NCBI RefSeq assembly: GCF_965363235.1
Contig: NC_134844.1
Span: 22,302,646 to 22,366,645 of the forward strand
DNA: 64,000 nt
Direction: 5' to 3'
Source: Mytilus galloprovincialis
Lineage: Eukaryota > Mollusca > Bivalvia > Mytilida > Mytilidae
Shown here: piece after piece, positions 12,017 to 22,935 of the stretch
How positions within the stretch are numbered: position 1 is the stretch's first letter
How the letters are laid out: each line of letters opens with the position of its first letter
The notes under the pieces: model-generated
Database searches by the model: none
What the model saw: the letters and a program-made list of their open reading frames with translations, nothing else
Told to the model about the DNA's origin: nothing
Position numbers and translations under genes: made by a program

Positions 12017-15000
12017 GTGTGACATATGTACGTTGGGGAAAGAAATCATGTAGCAGAGAAGTAGAAATTGTATACACAGGTAATTGAAAGAAAATGTTGT
12101 ACACTTTTTACTTTTCATAATGTTTTAAAGTGAAAGTAGTCAAAGGCTGTTTTTTAAGTGTTTGATTTTTATATGTTTTAAATATAAACGGATAAACCAC
12201 AAAGCAAACAGTCGTGTTATATTCTGCTGTAACAATGTAAGATAGACTTTTTTTATTATTTTTTTCATACTATGAACCGTGGGTCTAATTTGATGACTAA
12301 TAAATTTAATCTTTATAGGTGTCAGACCACCAATTACTCCCTCCAATTTAGAACGTATGTAAAAGTAGCCCTACTCTGACACAAAATAGTGATTTTGATG
12401 TCCTTGTTTACTTAAACTAACAAACAAATTTGCAGAAATGAAACTTTTGGTGAAAAAGAAATATATCTAGATCATTTTGAGCCAAAATTTACTTGTCTAT
12501 GCGTTTGCATTAAAATTGAGGATTAATGCGCTCCATAGTATACTAATTTTAGATTTCCAGAAAACCAGGTTTTTGTTTTGGAGTACCTCTGTTTGATGGT
12601 CAGTTATTTTGTTAGAAGGCTTTAAAGGTATGGTGAAAATTGGCATGTAGAAAGCTGATACATGTACAATTAAGGATATACCTGGTTTCTATGAAGTTAA
12701 ACTTATGGTAAAATATTTAAAAAGCTGTGAAAATTGCAAAATTTGGTTGAACAGATAGGGATTTTTAATTGGTGGTCTGACACCTATAAATGTATATTAA
12801 GCTATATTTTGATTGATTGATAGGTTGGTTGATTGATTGATTGCCAGAGTCAAAATAACATATTTCACAAATCTTCATAAGCGTCGACATAACTTGATTT
12901 GGTTTAACATTATGTATCTGCTTGATTGTTGTTTGCTTAACGGTCAGAAAATACACGACAAAAGAAAATATTTTTTTTTTTTATTTCAGGTCAGGTTGGT
13001 GGTAACCATTATACAAATAAAGGAGGAGGTGTAAATTATTTATGCCTACCAAACGACCCTGAAAATGGAGAACCAATCAAAGGTGGCAATGTTCAGTTAT
13101 TTGGGGCCGAATATCAGATTAATTCATTTTACAGACCATCGGAAATGAAAAGCGATATGGTTCAAAAAGAGGTGCCATGTACGGTTTGCTACCAAAGAAA
13201 AAGATCGAATGTTCTCATGATACCAGGTACAAATATCATTTGTATTTGTTGAGAGATAAGAAATGATAGTGTCTTAATTAAATCATGTATAATCATATTT
13301 TGTCAGGTCTTCGACATTACTTAATTAGTGTTTACAAATTGAAACTAAGTATCGGTTGAAATAAAATTGACAACTGCTGATTTCAATTTCCGCTTTTGGT
13401 TGGGTTTTTTTTTTTTTTTTGTGGTAAAAAAACATCTCAGCAGAACCTGCATATCCAATATTCATATTCCCACTGATTTATTAAAAAAAAAGTATGCATG
13501 TATGATCTTTGTTTCATCAAAAGAGGATTGAAGCTTTCAAGGTAATAACTGAATCGATGGCTCCAAATAATGCAGTTTAAATCAGATCTTCAAAATGTGC
13601 GTTGTCGTCATCCTTACTTTGCTTACCATTTTTGTAAACCAGTGTCACAAATGCCCATGAATATCTCCCATGACTATAAGTCTCAGTCAAAAATCTGTTC
13701 TCTTTTCATGGTTTGTGACATTATTAAATTCGACTTATGTCTGGATGTTCACTTGCAATGAGCAATACGAAGGATGCCGATTCAGCATCTGTTTACCATT
13801 CTCAATCACCTGGTTAAACATTGTTTGTGATGGAGTTGAATTTGCTTGATACTTTAATTTCTAGATAGTCGTTTTTGAATCAATTGCTTCTTTTTGCACT
13901 TCATTCTAACCTCGAAGGCGAAGTATTTATCTAATGAGTGAATTGTTCGTTTGTCCGTTTGATCTTCATTTTTTTGTGCAAATAATATACTTGTCCGATT
14001 GACAGAATTTCTTAAAACTTCAGAGTATCTAAAACACAAAATGTGATCGTGTACCGCTCTCTGACCTTTTGCACGGAACATGTTAGGTTGATCTATAATC
14101 TTAATTTAAGGTTTCCGATTCATACCTTCAGCTTTTTCAACGGGAATGCATTGTATATCTGCAACTAATCCTTACAGTTACCCACTTCAAACAAATTTTT
14201 GAAACGCTTTTTGAATCATAACTTTATAGATTACTTGTGTAACTCTTTTTTTAAGGTAAAGCGGAGATGCTATTTTGTATCTGCAATCATATTCATATCC
14301 TCCGAATTCAAGGAATCTTCTTTTGTCAAATTATTACAATACAATACTTCTCAGTTCTGTTTTTTATCTAATCTATTTACTTTGTTGTCAACCATACAAA
14401 CACATTTAGTTTTGATCTGCTTTGGGTATTTGTTTTTGCTAATCTTCTAAGATTCGTTTATCTTTCCCTGGTGAGTAATTGCTTAATGTATATGCTATAT
14501 TTAATGATGTTGAAAAACAGTAAACAAACAATCGCAGAGAACCAACTTATTAAATCTGTACCTGTAAACATGTTATACAAGAAGAAACTGCAAAAGGAAT
14601 AAACATGTTTGCAAATACACAGAGGTTAAAGTCACATTAGTATCATAAAGAGACGGGGTTCTTTGTTTGACTTTCAATGGCATGAAAACAATATGAAACA
14701 AATTTAGGTAATGTCCGTATCAAACTTATTTTATGCAGAAGAGGAATACGCTTTAATCAAGCTTAAATTTATAATTTCAGGGAGAAAAACCTGCTACAAG
14801 GGCTGGACATTCTAGTACACCGGTTATCTTATGTCAGATTATAAAGATTACAGTTTCAAGGACTATGTATGTGTTGATAAAGATGCAGAGCCTGTGGACA
14901 ACAAAACTAGTGATGAAAACGGAGCTTTATTTTATGGTATCAGCACCAACTGTGGCAGTTTAAGGTGTCCACCTTACAAAAATGGAGTTTCTGTTAAATG

Positions 15001-15019
15001 CGTTGTTTGTACAAAATAA
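12017..15019 (+). CDS. Short-chain collagen C4-like secreted protein, 3' exons, with an in-frame stop
   Basis: Exons 12017-12079, 12990-13226 and 14781-15019 (TAA) join in a consistent phase 1. Exon A gives VTYVRWGKKSC; exon B gives GGGVNYLCLPNDPENG, FGAEYQI and VPCTVCYQRKRSNVLMIP; exon C gives TCYKGWTF, TGYLMSDYKD, LFYGIS, CGSLRCPPY and CVVCTK. These are the hallmarks of the C4-like globular domain common in molluscs and sponges: YxRWG, GGGxNYLC, FGAEY, VPCxVCY, GWTxxYxGYLM, CGxLxCPPY and the CxVC end. The conserved cysteines suggest an extracellular disulphide-bonded protein. A TAG stands at 14813-14815, where relatives normally have a codon between GWT and YTGYL. It would remove about the last 68 residues. 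The rest of exon C shows no other damage, so this is either a very young null allele or pseudogene, a polymorphism, or an assembly error. Signal peptide and N-terminal exons were not found. AATAAA lies at 15033-15038. Confidence 0.8.
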
Positions 15020-15032
15020 ATGATTTGGGTTA

Positions 15033-15038
15033 AATAAA
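15033..15038 (+). promoter_or_regulatory. Polyadenylation signal of the C4-like gene
   Basis: AATAAA lies 14 bases after the TAA stop codon. A further AATAAA overlaps the stop itself, so the 3' untranslated region would be very short. Confidence 0.5.
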
Positions 15039-15039
15039 G

Positions 15040-16040
15040 AGAAGAATCGCTATGCAATAATGTTTTTCCTTAAAAGGCTTCATAACATTTACTGCCCACA
15101 TTTTTGTATCGGTAATAAACTATTAAGTTAGTATCCTTCATTCAAGATGCAAGAGTCCTATAGTTTTATTTTTTTTCGTCCATCTGTCGTCTTCTTAAAC
15201 TCTTAAACTACAAATGTGCGATACAGACTTATGCGTAATGTGTTATGATGTTTGGTGTGTTTCAGTTCAATTTTGCCATTTAATAAAGGACTTTCTGTTT
15301 TGAAATTTCCTTAGAGATCGGTCTTTTGGTTTTTTATTTTCCTTGGAGATCGGTATTTTGGATTTTTAATTTACTTTTGACAATAGTTGAGCATGATATT
15401 TATTTTTTTCTATTGAAATTTACTTGTCGTAAGTAAAAAGTAGATTATTGAAAGACTTTCGAGAACAATAACTTTGATTCTTTCTTGCTTCTCGAATTTA
15501 TTTTCTTTCTTATGTCTTATTTTTGTTTTGTAAAATGTCGAAAGGCGTTACCGTTGAATTGAATTTTGTTTATCTTTGGTATCCCATCATCTTGTGATAA
15601 ATATAAAGAAAAATAGACACAGACAACGTCTTTTTTTTTTTTTTTTTATATTTTTCGTTATATCCACAATAGTGAATAATTTGACAGAAGCGACACAGAG
15701 AAATCTTTACGTAGTATAGCGGTTTTCAAGCAATAATAGAACAAACGTACATTTAACCCTTATATGTACTTTTTCTTATTCATCTCAGACATGTTGGTTG
15801 GGCCAAAAAAGATTGTGGTTACATTTGTTGTCTTTGTACTGCTATGTGTAACAAATTTCACTGTGTACCGGTATTTTAAAACGTCATTAAATTAAAGCAG
15901 CATTAATTTTCTTTTGTCAAATCTTGTGAATTGATTAAGATTCTAAAGTTGCTTGGAGCGGAACCAAATTATCGTGCGCAGTTAGGGCAAAGATACAACA
16001 ACATCAAAGAGAACTTATCAATGTCAGCAAAAAGTTAATC
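15040..16040. other. Intergenic, no gene recognised
   Basis: T-rich DNA with runs of T near 15165 and 15632. A short imperfect duplication lies near 15300-15370 (the phrase GAGATCGGT..TTTGG..TTTT occurs twice about 40 bases apart). No exon is supported. Confidence 0.5.
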
Positions 16041-16044
16041 AATG

Positions 16045-16215
16045 TATTGGCAAAACTTTTAGGAATTTTTGGTCCTCGATGCTCTTCAACTTCGTACTTT
16101 ATTTGGCCTATTCAACATTTTTTTATTCGAGCGTCACTGATGAGTCTGTTGTAGACGAAACGCGCGTCTGGAGTATATATGAAATTTCAATCCTGGTATC
16201 TATGATAAGTTTATT
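16045..16215 (+). repeat. Hammerhead-bearing short interspersed repeat, copy 2
   Basis: It has the same layout as the repeat at 7295-7452: 'TTTTGGTCCTC', 'ATGCTCTTCAACTT', 'TTATTTGGCC', ribozyme core, then 'TCAATCCTGGTA' and 'GATAAGTTTA'. Confidence 0.75.
16131..16174 (+). ncRNA. Hammerhead ribozyme, core intact, one stem I mismatch
   Basis: CTGATGA lies at 16137-16143, stem II GTCT/AGAC with loop GTTGT at 16144-16156, and GAAA at 16157-16160. Stem III has two pairs around GCGC, and the GTC cleavage triplet ends at 16168. Stem I pairs GCGTCA with TGGAGT; the A at 16172 opposes G and breaks one pair. All catalytic core bases are kept, so activity is plausible but probably weaker than the copy at 7371. 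Confidence 0.75.
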
Positions 16216-16247
16216 TGTAACTGAAATAAAGACAAATTTAATTAAAT

Positions 16248-16717
16248 CAATATAGTATGACTGCAAAATTAGAAGATAAAGTAGAAATGTTACAACAACA
16301 AAACATTCATTCACTACAAATTAACAATTCACAAATAGAACGAATGTAGTTCATGACAGTAAATACTTCTAGAAATTTTAAGAAAGACATTCAAGGCCTA
16401 AAACAATTACAGAGCATTTCAGATCTTCAAGCTATCCTTTTGCTAAACAATAGGACAGCGGTGTTGTTTTAATTCTATGTTGGTTCAACCAAAATAGAAT
16501 TAAAACAACAACAAACAGAAAATACTTCACAACCGGTTCTGCTAGATCCCACTACTTTTTAGCACTGTTAAATAGACATGAAATAAGTGATAATACCACT
16601 ATTTAACTGGAAAGTGGAATAGAAAAAATAGATAAAAGATTAAACCAAACTGTTTCCGATATGAGACTAAGACTAGACTTTGAACTACAAATTATGCAAA
16701 ACGCTCCGTCCAAGTAA
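16248..16717 (+). pseudogene. Decayed open frame for a helical protein, family unknown
   Basis: One frame shows long helix-like runs, including MTAKLEDKVEMLQQQN from 16248 and KIDKRLNQTVSDMRLRL further on, ending NAPSK. The composition (Q, L, K, E, N) suggests coiled coil. The region is clearly broken and contains a perfect hairpin (16462-16510) between the two better-preserved parts. I do not recognise the family. It could be a host retrocopy or part of a mobile element, and it follows the hammerhead repeat directly. Confidence 0.35.
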
Positions 16718-17399
16718 CAATTTTTAAAAGTAAACCATTATGAGTCAAGGTTTGGCCTTCTGAGATATATATACTTTTAAAGATTAACTCGTTTTTATTA
16801 TCTTATTTCCAGTTGATATGCGTGGCATGCGTTATAAGTAAGGGGTGCGCGTATCCTGTTTCAGGCGTGGGCAAATAAGAGGCCTTCAGAGAAGTTGTTA
16901 TTAATTTTTCTCAGGTGTATAGCTAATCATTTAAATACAAGACATAACTATGTGATGCATTTCTATAAGACGGTATGCAACCTGACTACACCTATTTAAG
17001 AGTTAATGCGATCCCGAATATTTCGTTTACATATTGTTTTATTTTGACTCATGATATAGATGATACTCACGTCTGTATTGACAAATGTTAAGAGTCTGGT
17101 ATCTTTCAATTGATTTCATATTCAGCATATAAATTTGAACTGTTAGTATTTATGGTCAACTAATTTCGATTTTTTGCGAATTTGGGAAAAATTATTTCAT
17201 CTCATGTATTTTTCATTACGGGCTTTTAATTTTCTTGCTTTAATGTGTACGGTACTCTTGTCATGTAATAATGTCATTTTAGTGCTATATCTAACATTTC
17301 CACAACAGCGCGAGGTTTGACTAGCCACAAAAAAAGGTTCAATTCACTATTTTATCTTACAATGTCATGTACCAAGTCAGGAAAATGGCAGTGGTTATC

Positions 17400-17600
17400 T
17401 TATAGTTCGTTTCTGTGTGTGTTGCATTGTCGTTTGTTTTTTGTTGCACTTCAGTGTTTCTTTTGTTTTGTTGTTTTGTTTTTCTCTTATAGCTGATGTG
17501 TTTCCCTAGGTGTTAGTTTGTAACCCGGATTTGTTTTCTGTCAATCGATTTGTGACTTTTGAACAGCAGTATACTACTGTTGCATTTTTCTAACTATTAA
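17400..17600 (+). repeat. Dispersed repeat fragment, tail-like
   Basis: T- and G-rich stretch with phrases I associate with a common mussel repeat tail (TGTTTTGTTGTTTTG, AGCTGATGTGTTTCCC, TAACCCGGATTTG, AGCAGTATACTACTGTTG). It has no reading frame. There is no second full copy in this window, so the assignment rests on memory of mussel repeats. Confidence 0.4.
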
Positions 17601-17799
17601 AGTAAAGATACGTTCGTTATTTGCTTGAAACATATTCCAAAACGTTGCAAATGACCCAGTTTTCGATCTCATGTTACAAAAATAAATGGAGGCAAGCAGC
17701 TAGTTTAGAACTGTAAAGATTGACATATTCAGTGCATAACAAAATCTCCCTGTACTTATTCAAAATATATATCATATACTTGCATAAGTAAAAACAAAA

Positions 17800-17919
17800 T
17801 TACCAGAAAAAATCTATTCAGAAAGTGTCTTATCAAACTGCATATTTAAAAGCTCGAACACATCAAACGAATGGAAAACAATTATTCTTTTCCTGACTGG
17901 GAACAGTCATTACATAAAG
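17800..17919 (+). repeat. Dispersed mussel repeat R3, left piece, split by a DNA transposon
   Basis: It matches the copies at 2690-2875 and 21838-22000 ('aaagctcgaacacatcaaacg', 'tcctgactgggaacagtcat'). The right piece resumes at 19674-19810 (TATGTAGAAAATGG, CTGGTTTTATAGCTAGCT, a CT microsatellite at about 19722-19740, ATTCCATTATATTGA). The 1.75 kb element at 17920-19673 lies between the pieces. Confidence 0.7.
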
Positions 17920-18403
17920 CCCCAGTCCCACTAGACCACGATCGCACCACGCTCACCGCAATGTAAAATAAATTTAGATCGTGATGAGGTCGCGGTATGA
18001 TCGGCATGAAAATATTAATTTTCGTTGCTTTCACGATGCTACTACGTCCTAATTACGCTTCTACAACGACCCCGCTGCGATTAAACCACGTTCTCACCGC
18101 GCTTATTCTGCGACCTCACTACGCTTATAAAGATCTTTCTACGCTCTTCACGTTCTCACTACGACCATACCTTGCAACACGATCTTACTGCGATTATAGC
18201 ACGTTCTTACCACGATTATACTACGTTTATACCGCGATCTTACTACTTTCTCAGCAATATCGTGTTTCATATCAATATAGTTCCATTCCTTCTATTACTG
18301 ATTAAAACGGAAATTTCTCGGAAACAATACAGTCATGCCATCAAAATCTACTAGAACACGTGGGCGTGGTGGTAGGGGTTGGTGTATAGGCAGAGGGAGC
18401 AAA

Positions 18404-18840
18404 GTATGAACTCCATACTAAACTCCAAATAGTACACAAGAAACTAAAATTAAAAATAGTACAAGACTAACAAAGTCCAGAGGCTCCTGACTTGGGACAG
18501 GCGCAAAAATAGTGGGGTTAAACATGTTTGTGAGATCTCAACCCTCCCCCTATACCTCTAGCCAATGAAGAAAAGCAAACGCATAACAATACGCACATTA
18601 AAATTCAGTTCAAGAGAAGTCCGAGTCTGATGTCAGAAGATGTGACTAAAGAAAATAAACAAAATGACAGTAATACATAAATAACAACAGACTACTAGCA
18701 GTTAACTGACATGCCAGCTCCAGACTTCAATTAAACTGATACTATACACATAAGTAGTGTAATACTTGTCATCAAGAGATGTCGGAACGACCAATCAAAC
18801 CTAAATTACAACCTATTGCTGGTCCATAAAGCTCAAATGA
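18404..18840 (+). repeat. Dispersed mussel repeat R1 nested in the 17920-19673 element
   Basis: It shares 'acacaagaaactaaaatt', 'caagactaacaaagtccag', 'aggctcctgacttggg' and 'gggttaaacatg' with the R1 copies at 8948-9192 and 20600-21330. No coding frame survives. Confidence 0.7.
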
Positions 18841-18889
18841 CGATATTTTAGTGAACGATAGCAGAGATGACACAGATGTGTCAATATAT

Positions 18890-19090
18890 ATAGGAAGATG
18901 TGGTATGAGTGCCAATGAGACAACTCTCCATCAACGTAAAAATCTATAAAAGTAAACCATTATATGCCAAGGTACGGCCATCAATACGAAGCCTTGGCTC
19001 ACACCGAACAGCACGCTATAAAGGGCGAAAAAAATACTAATGTTAAACCATTTAAACGGGAAAAACCAACGGTCTAATCTATATAAAAAC
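18890..19090 (+). repeat. Dispersed mussel repeat R2
   Basis: The phrases 'GATGTGGTATGAGTGCCAAT', 'AAAGTAAACCATTATA', 'GGCTCACACCGAACAGCA' and 'GGTCTAATCTATATAAAA' recur at 39555-39645 (partial) and 51136-51345. The block is non-coding and directly follows R1 here. Confidence 0.75.
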
Positions 19091-19673
19091 GAAAAGCATG
19101 GTTGAGCCGTTAGAGCAAATGGATAAAATAAATAAATTCAGACAAACAAAATCTAGGGAGTTTTTTTTTTATATATTTAATGTGAAAATGACAATAAAAA
19201 TGATGGTCGTAGTGTGAACGTAGTAAGGTCGTGAGAAGAGCGTGATGAGGACGACAAGGGCGTGCTAGAATCGTACTATGGACGTGATCAGCGTGGTAAA
19301 GTCGTAGTGGAAGCGTAGTTGGGTCGCGTTGAGAACGTGATGGTCGTAGTAAGGTCGTGATAACGTCGCTGTGAGATCGAAGCGCAATCTCTCCGAATAG
19401 AATCACGCTCTCGCTACGATTGTACAGCGACCTTTGCGATCTTACTTCGATCTTAATGCGCGCTCACTACGCTTCTACTACGACCTAATTTCGCCACGAC
19501 CGCACCACGATTGTTTTGAACATGTTCAAAATTGGCCACGCTCTTCACGATCTTGAAGACCTCACCACGACCGTGTTACGACCTTACTGCGACCTACACG
19601 ATCGTACCACGATCATCAAAATTTGCATTATTTTCACTGATCGTACTGCGATCGTGGCCTAGTTGGACTGGGG

Positions 19674-19810
19674 TATTATGTAGAAAATGGTGGGTCAAAA
19701 CCTGGTTTTATAGCTAGCTCAACCTCTCTCTCTCTCTCTCACTTTTATGACAGTCGCATATAATTCCATTATATTGAAAACAAGTGTGAGAAAAAAACAA
19801 ACAGACATGA
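19674..19810 (+). repeat. Dispersed mussel repeat R3, right piece with CT microsatellite
   Basis: Continuation of the R3 copy interrupted by the inverted-repeat transposon. A run of CT dinucleotides lies at about 19722-19740. Confidence 0.6.
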
Positions 19811-19989
19811 TAATATGTAAAAATGTCATTTATAATATTGATATAAGGTTGACTAGGTTGATCATATATATCAACCGTGGCCCAATCGTATCGATTGATT
19901 ATGATCGATACGATTGTGTTCCGTTCATAAGACAGTCGACTGGGTTGATTACATCAATCAATCGTGTCAAAATCTGGAGCACCTGAGAT

Positions 19990-20600
19990 CACCCGAAGTT
20001 TTTGGTGGGGTTCGTGTTGCTTAGTGTTCAGTTTTCTATGTTGTGTCTTGTGTACTATTTTTGTTGGTTTGTCTTTTTCTTTTTAAGCCATGTTGGCAAA
20101 TCAGTCAAGATCGAACAATTTAAATGCAATTGATTCAACACGTTCTAATACTTACAAATTAGGAATTCATTATTTCGTAAACAGAGCCTGATAATCCTTT
20201 GGAACCAGTTGGGAGAAAACATAGTGTGTGCTTCGTCAGTCGAGAACTTCTAGACAGCTATCCAGTAGCGTGAATATGCCCTGCGCTTTCGCCGTCAATA
20301 AACAGCCAAATCAAATTGGAATATTTGCATCTTCGCTAGCCAAGGATTAGAATACTGTACATATCGTAAAGATGGAATCTTAGATGTATCAATACATTAT
20401 ACAAAATACAAATTATACAATATGCCACCTCTTTCCAACCATTTAAAAAACAGTATTGATAAATCATCTAGAAAAACATGATAAATCGATGCAACTTTTT
20501 AAATTGTATTATAATATATGAATAATTTGCATGGAAAAAGAGAAAAAAAATCATCTACTTTGGATAAGATTAAATATGTTAGATACAATTGATAATGGAA
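19990..20600. other. No gene recognised
   Basis: AT-rich sequence after the R3 repeat. No exon with convincing splice sites or a known domain is visible. Confidence 0.45.
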
Positions 20601-21330
20601 ATAGAAAAATGTCAAATGTCAATAACCCGACCAAACAGCAGATAACAGCCGAAGGCCACCAATGGGTCTTCAACACAGCGAGAAAATACCATCCCCAGAG
20701 GCGGGCTTTAGCTGGCTCCTAAATAAAAATAATTATAGTACAGTGAAAATAGATGTCATACTAAACTAAAAAAACCATAAATGAACTTAAAAAAAACAAC
20801 ATACAAGACTATGAAAAACCAGAGGCTCCTGACTTTGGACAGACGAAACACTGCGGCGGGGTTAAACATGTTTTGTGAAACCTCAACCATACCCCTTTCC
20901 TTTACCTCTAGCTAATGTTAAAAACAAATAATAGTACACATCAATACACACATTAAAACTCAGTTTTAAAAGTCCGAAATGACAATGACACATGAATTAG
21001 CAAAGGACTACTAACAGCTACAGGCCTCAGTTAAACTGATTGAAAGGGTATGTCTTTATCATGAGAAATCAAGCACAATCCCTCCCGTTAAGGGCTTTAT
21101 TTCATGCCATCATAAAATATATGAGAAGAATGTAGCCCGTGTCATTGAAGACCTATTGGTGACCTTCTGTTGTTGTCTGTTCTATAGTCGGGTTGTTGTC
21201 TCTTTGCCACAATCTCTATTTCTATTCTCAATTTTATGTCAACAACTTGTTTTGAATAAATGTTTATTTCTAATGCAAAGACCCTATGCGTGAATAAGTA
21301 TCAATACCAAATTGTGCCATCTTTAATTAC
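20600..21330 (+). repeat. Dispersed mussel repeat R1, longest copy, with a nested fragment
   Basis: This copy runs through 'AACCCGACCAAACAGCAG', 'GGTCTTCAACACAGCGAG', 'GGCGGGCTTTAGCTGGCTCC', 'GGCTCCTGACTTTGGACAG', 'GGGGTTAAACATG', 'CTAACAGCTACAGGCCTCAG' and 'CACAATCCCTCCCGTTA'. At 21144-21238 it is interrupted by an inverted fragment of the R1 5' end, flanked on both sides by TGTCA. Confidence 0.7.
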
Positions 21331-21339
21331 CTAACAACA

Positions 21340-22640
21340 GTATCGTAACTTCGTCCCTCTGTTCTCTACGTTTGTTTAACGGTTTGGTTAGCTTTTGGGC
21401 TTAATGTCTGACATTTTTGTGCTTTGTAAGGAATATTACCATAAAAGATTAGATGTGAAATACGTATAAGATGTCTGCATGTTGAATTTTAATTACAAAT
21501 GACGTCCTTGTACCGATGATAAAATTCTGTAAATGTATTGACTAGTTTGTGATATCGAAAACCCTGGTATAATATTTTTTCAGTAATACATGTAGAGATT
21601 AATTTCGGCTTTCGTTTAAATCAAATACGTTGAACATTACATCATGCACGAACGATTCGAACAAGTTGTGATATATAAACAACATTATGATTGTAGTCAT
21701 AAATTGCAACTTATAACAATACCAAAAAAACAGGTCCGCAATAAGTGGTGCATATTAAGTCCCCATTGGAATTCCGATACATTGACGACGATATACGGAA
21801 ACTCTATATATAGCGAACAAAAATATTCAAAGGCATTTAGTAAAAAGTAAAATAACAAAAATACCGAACTTCTAGGAAGATTCAAAACGGAAAGTCCGTA
21901 ATAAAATGGAAAAATCAAAAGCTCAAATACATCAAACGAATGAACAAGAACTGTCATACTCCTGACTTTGTACAGGCATTTTCATATGTAGAAAAGCAGT
22001 TTTACTCCTTTAAAAATAACACTATGTAACGGTCCACAACCACAATACCAGTAGGTACCTTTGCGGTTGAACTAAATATGAACAAAATAATATAGTAAGT
22101 ATTGGTTAGGGAACGACCATTTTCAACAGGGCTTTTTTTTTGGGGGGGGGGGGGGGGGGGAATTCCGACTGATCATTCTGGTCAAGCAGATGACAAAAAA
22201 ATATTCTGAATCCAGATTTTCTTCATACCTAATACTAAGGTATTGAAAAAATATTCTGATTGATAACGTTGAAAAACTAAACAAATTGTGCTCCCCCCTT
22301 TTTTATTTTTAAATTTAAATGAAATCGAAAATGAAGCAACTGCAAAATATATTCAGAATAAGGTAAATTATTAAAGTTGTTCAGAGAAGAAGCCTGATAT
22401 GACAATATTATTTATTGCTATTCAAGAAAAATATCGATTTTTGTTTGAACAGGTATTTTTTGCATTTGTTGCGCACCTGTCATGCGTCATTTTCACACTT
22501 CCTGTTTACCGTTAGCCGGCAGGATATTTCATGTTCAGAAAATGGGTTGTATATGTTCAAAGCTTTTCTTATGGCGAAGACCAAGACACGAAGAGTTACA
22601 AGAAGAACAGCCGAAGCAGTTTTCATGGCAAGTGAAAATT
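21340..22640. other. No gene established
   Basis: It contains an R3 repeat (21838-22000), a T9G19 run (22133-22160) and, at 22571-22642, a basic open stretch beginning MAKTKTRRVTRRTAEAVF that is interrupted by the Mutator-like element starting at 22643. The stretch follows a GC-richer segment and could be a first exon, but I recognise no family and found no downstream exon. Confidence 0.3.
21838..22000 (+). repeat. Dispersed mussel repeat R3
   Basis: It shares 'gtaaaataacaaaaatacc', 'gattcaaaacggaaagtcc', 'aaagctcaaatacatcaaacg' and 'ggcattttcatatgtagaaa' with the copies at 2690-2875 and 17800-17919. The open frames across it on both strands are shadows. Confidence 0.7.
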
Positions 22641-22642
22641 GT

Positions 22643-22935
22643 GGGATAAAGGGTGTGACTTTTTACCCCAATATACCCCAACATACCCCAATATACCCCA
22701 ATATACCTCAAAAAACAGTTTTAACATATTATTATTGAATAATGATATCATTTCAGGCATTTATATGTTATTTTAACCCCAATACAAGTTTATTTTATAA
22801 ATATATTTAATTTTAAATCACTTTTTCCTCGTAACTTTAACTTGTCCAATTCGTGTCAGCCGCTTACGATCACAAAATGACTTTTTACCCCAATATACCC
22901 AAATATACTCCAATAAAACGTTTCAATGTAATATT
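22643..22935 (+). repeat. Left inverted end of the Mutator-like element
   Basis: It contains several near-identical 10-11 base ACCCCAATAT units at 22666-22710 and again near 22884. It pairs over most of its length with 25055-25335. Confidence 0.75.

Larger units (their letters stand above)
17920..19673. mobile_element. Inverted-repeat DNA transposon rich in CACGATCG-type motifs, non-autonomous
   Basis: The ends are inverted repeats of about 27 bp: left CCCCAGTCCCACTAGACCAC and right, read backwards, CCCCAGTCCAACTAGGCCAC, both continuing GATCGCA. Inside each end (about 17930-18300 and 19195-19665) short degenerate motifs such as CCACGATCG, CGACCTCAC and CTACGACC repeat many times in opposite sense. 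This suggests subterminal binding sites for a transposase. No transposase frame is seen; the 102- and 98-codon frames here are translations of those repeats. Older R1 and R2 repeats occupy 18404-19090. No clean target-site duplication was found, so the superfamily is left open. Confidence 0.7.

Noticed and set aside
17997-18354. Two open frames of 102 and 60 codons
   Set aside because: They translate the CACGATCG-type subterminal repeats of the 17920-19673 transposon (recurrent LRP, TTL, YD wording), and a mirror frame appears on the other strand at 19110-19406.
22415-22738. A 107-codon frame running into the Mutator-like element
   Set aside because: Its C-terminal third is translated transposon end (repeated NIPQ/YPN). 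Only the 22571-22642 portion is discussed, as a weak possible exon.
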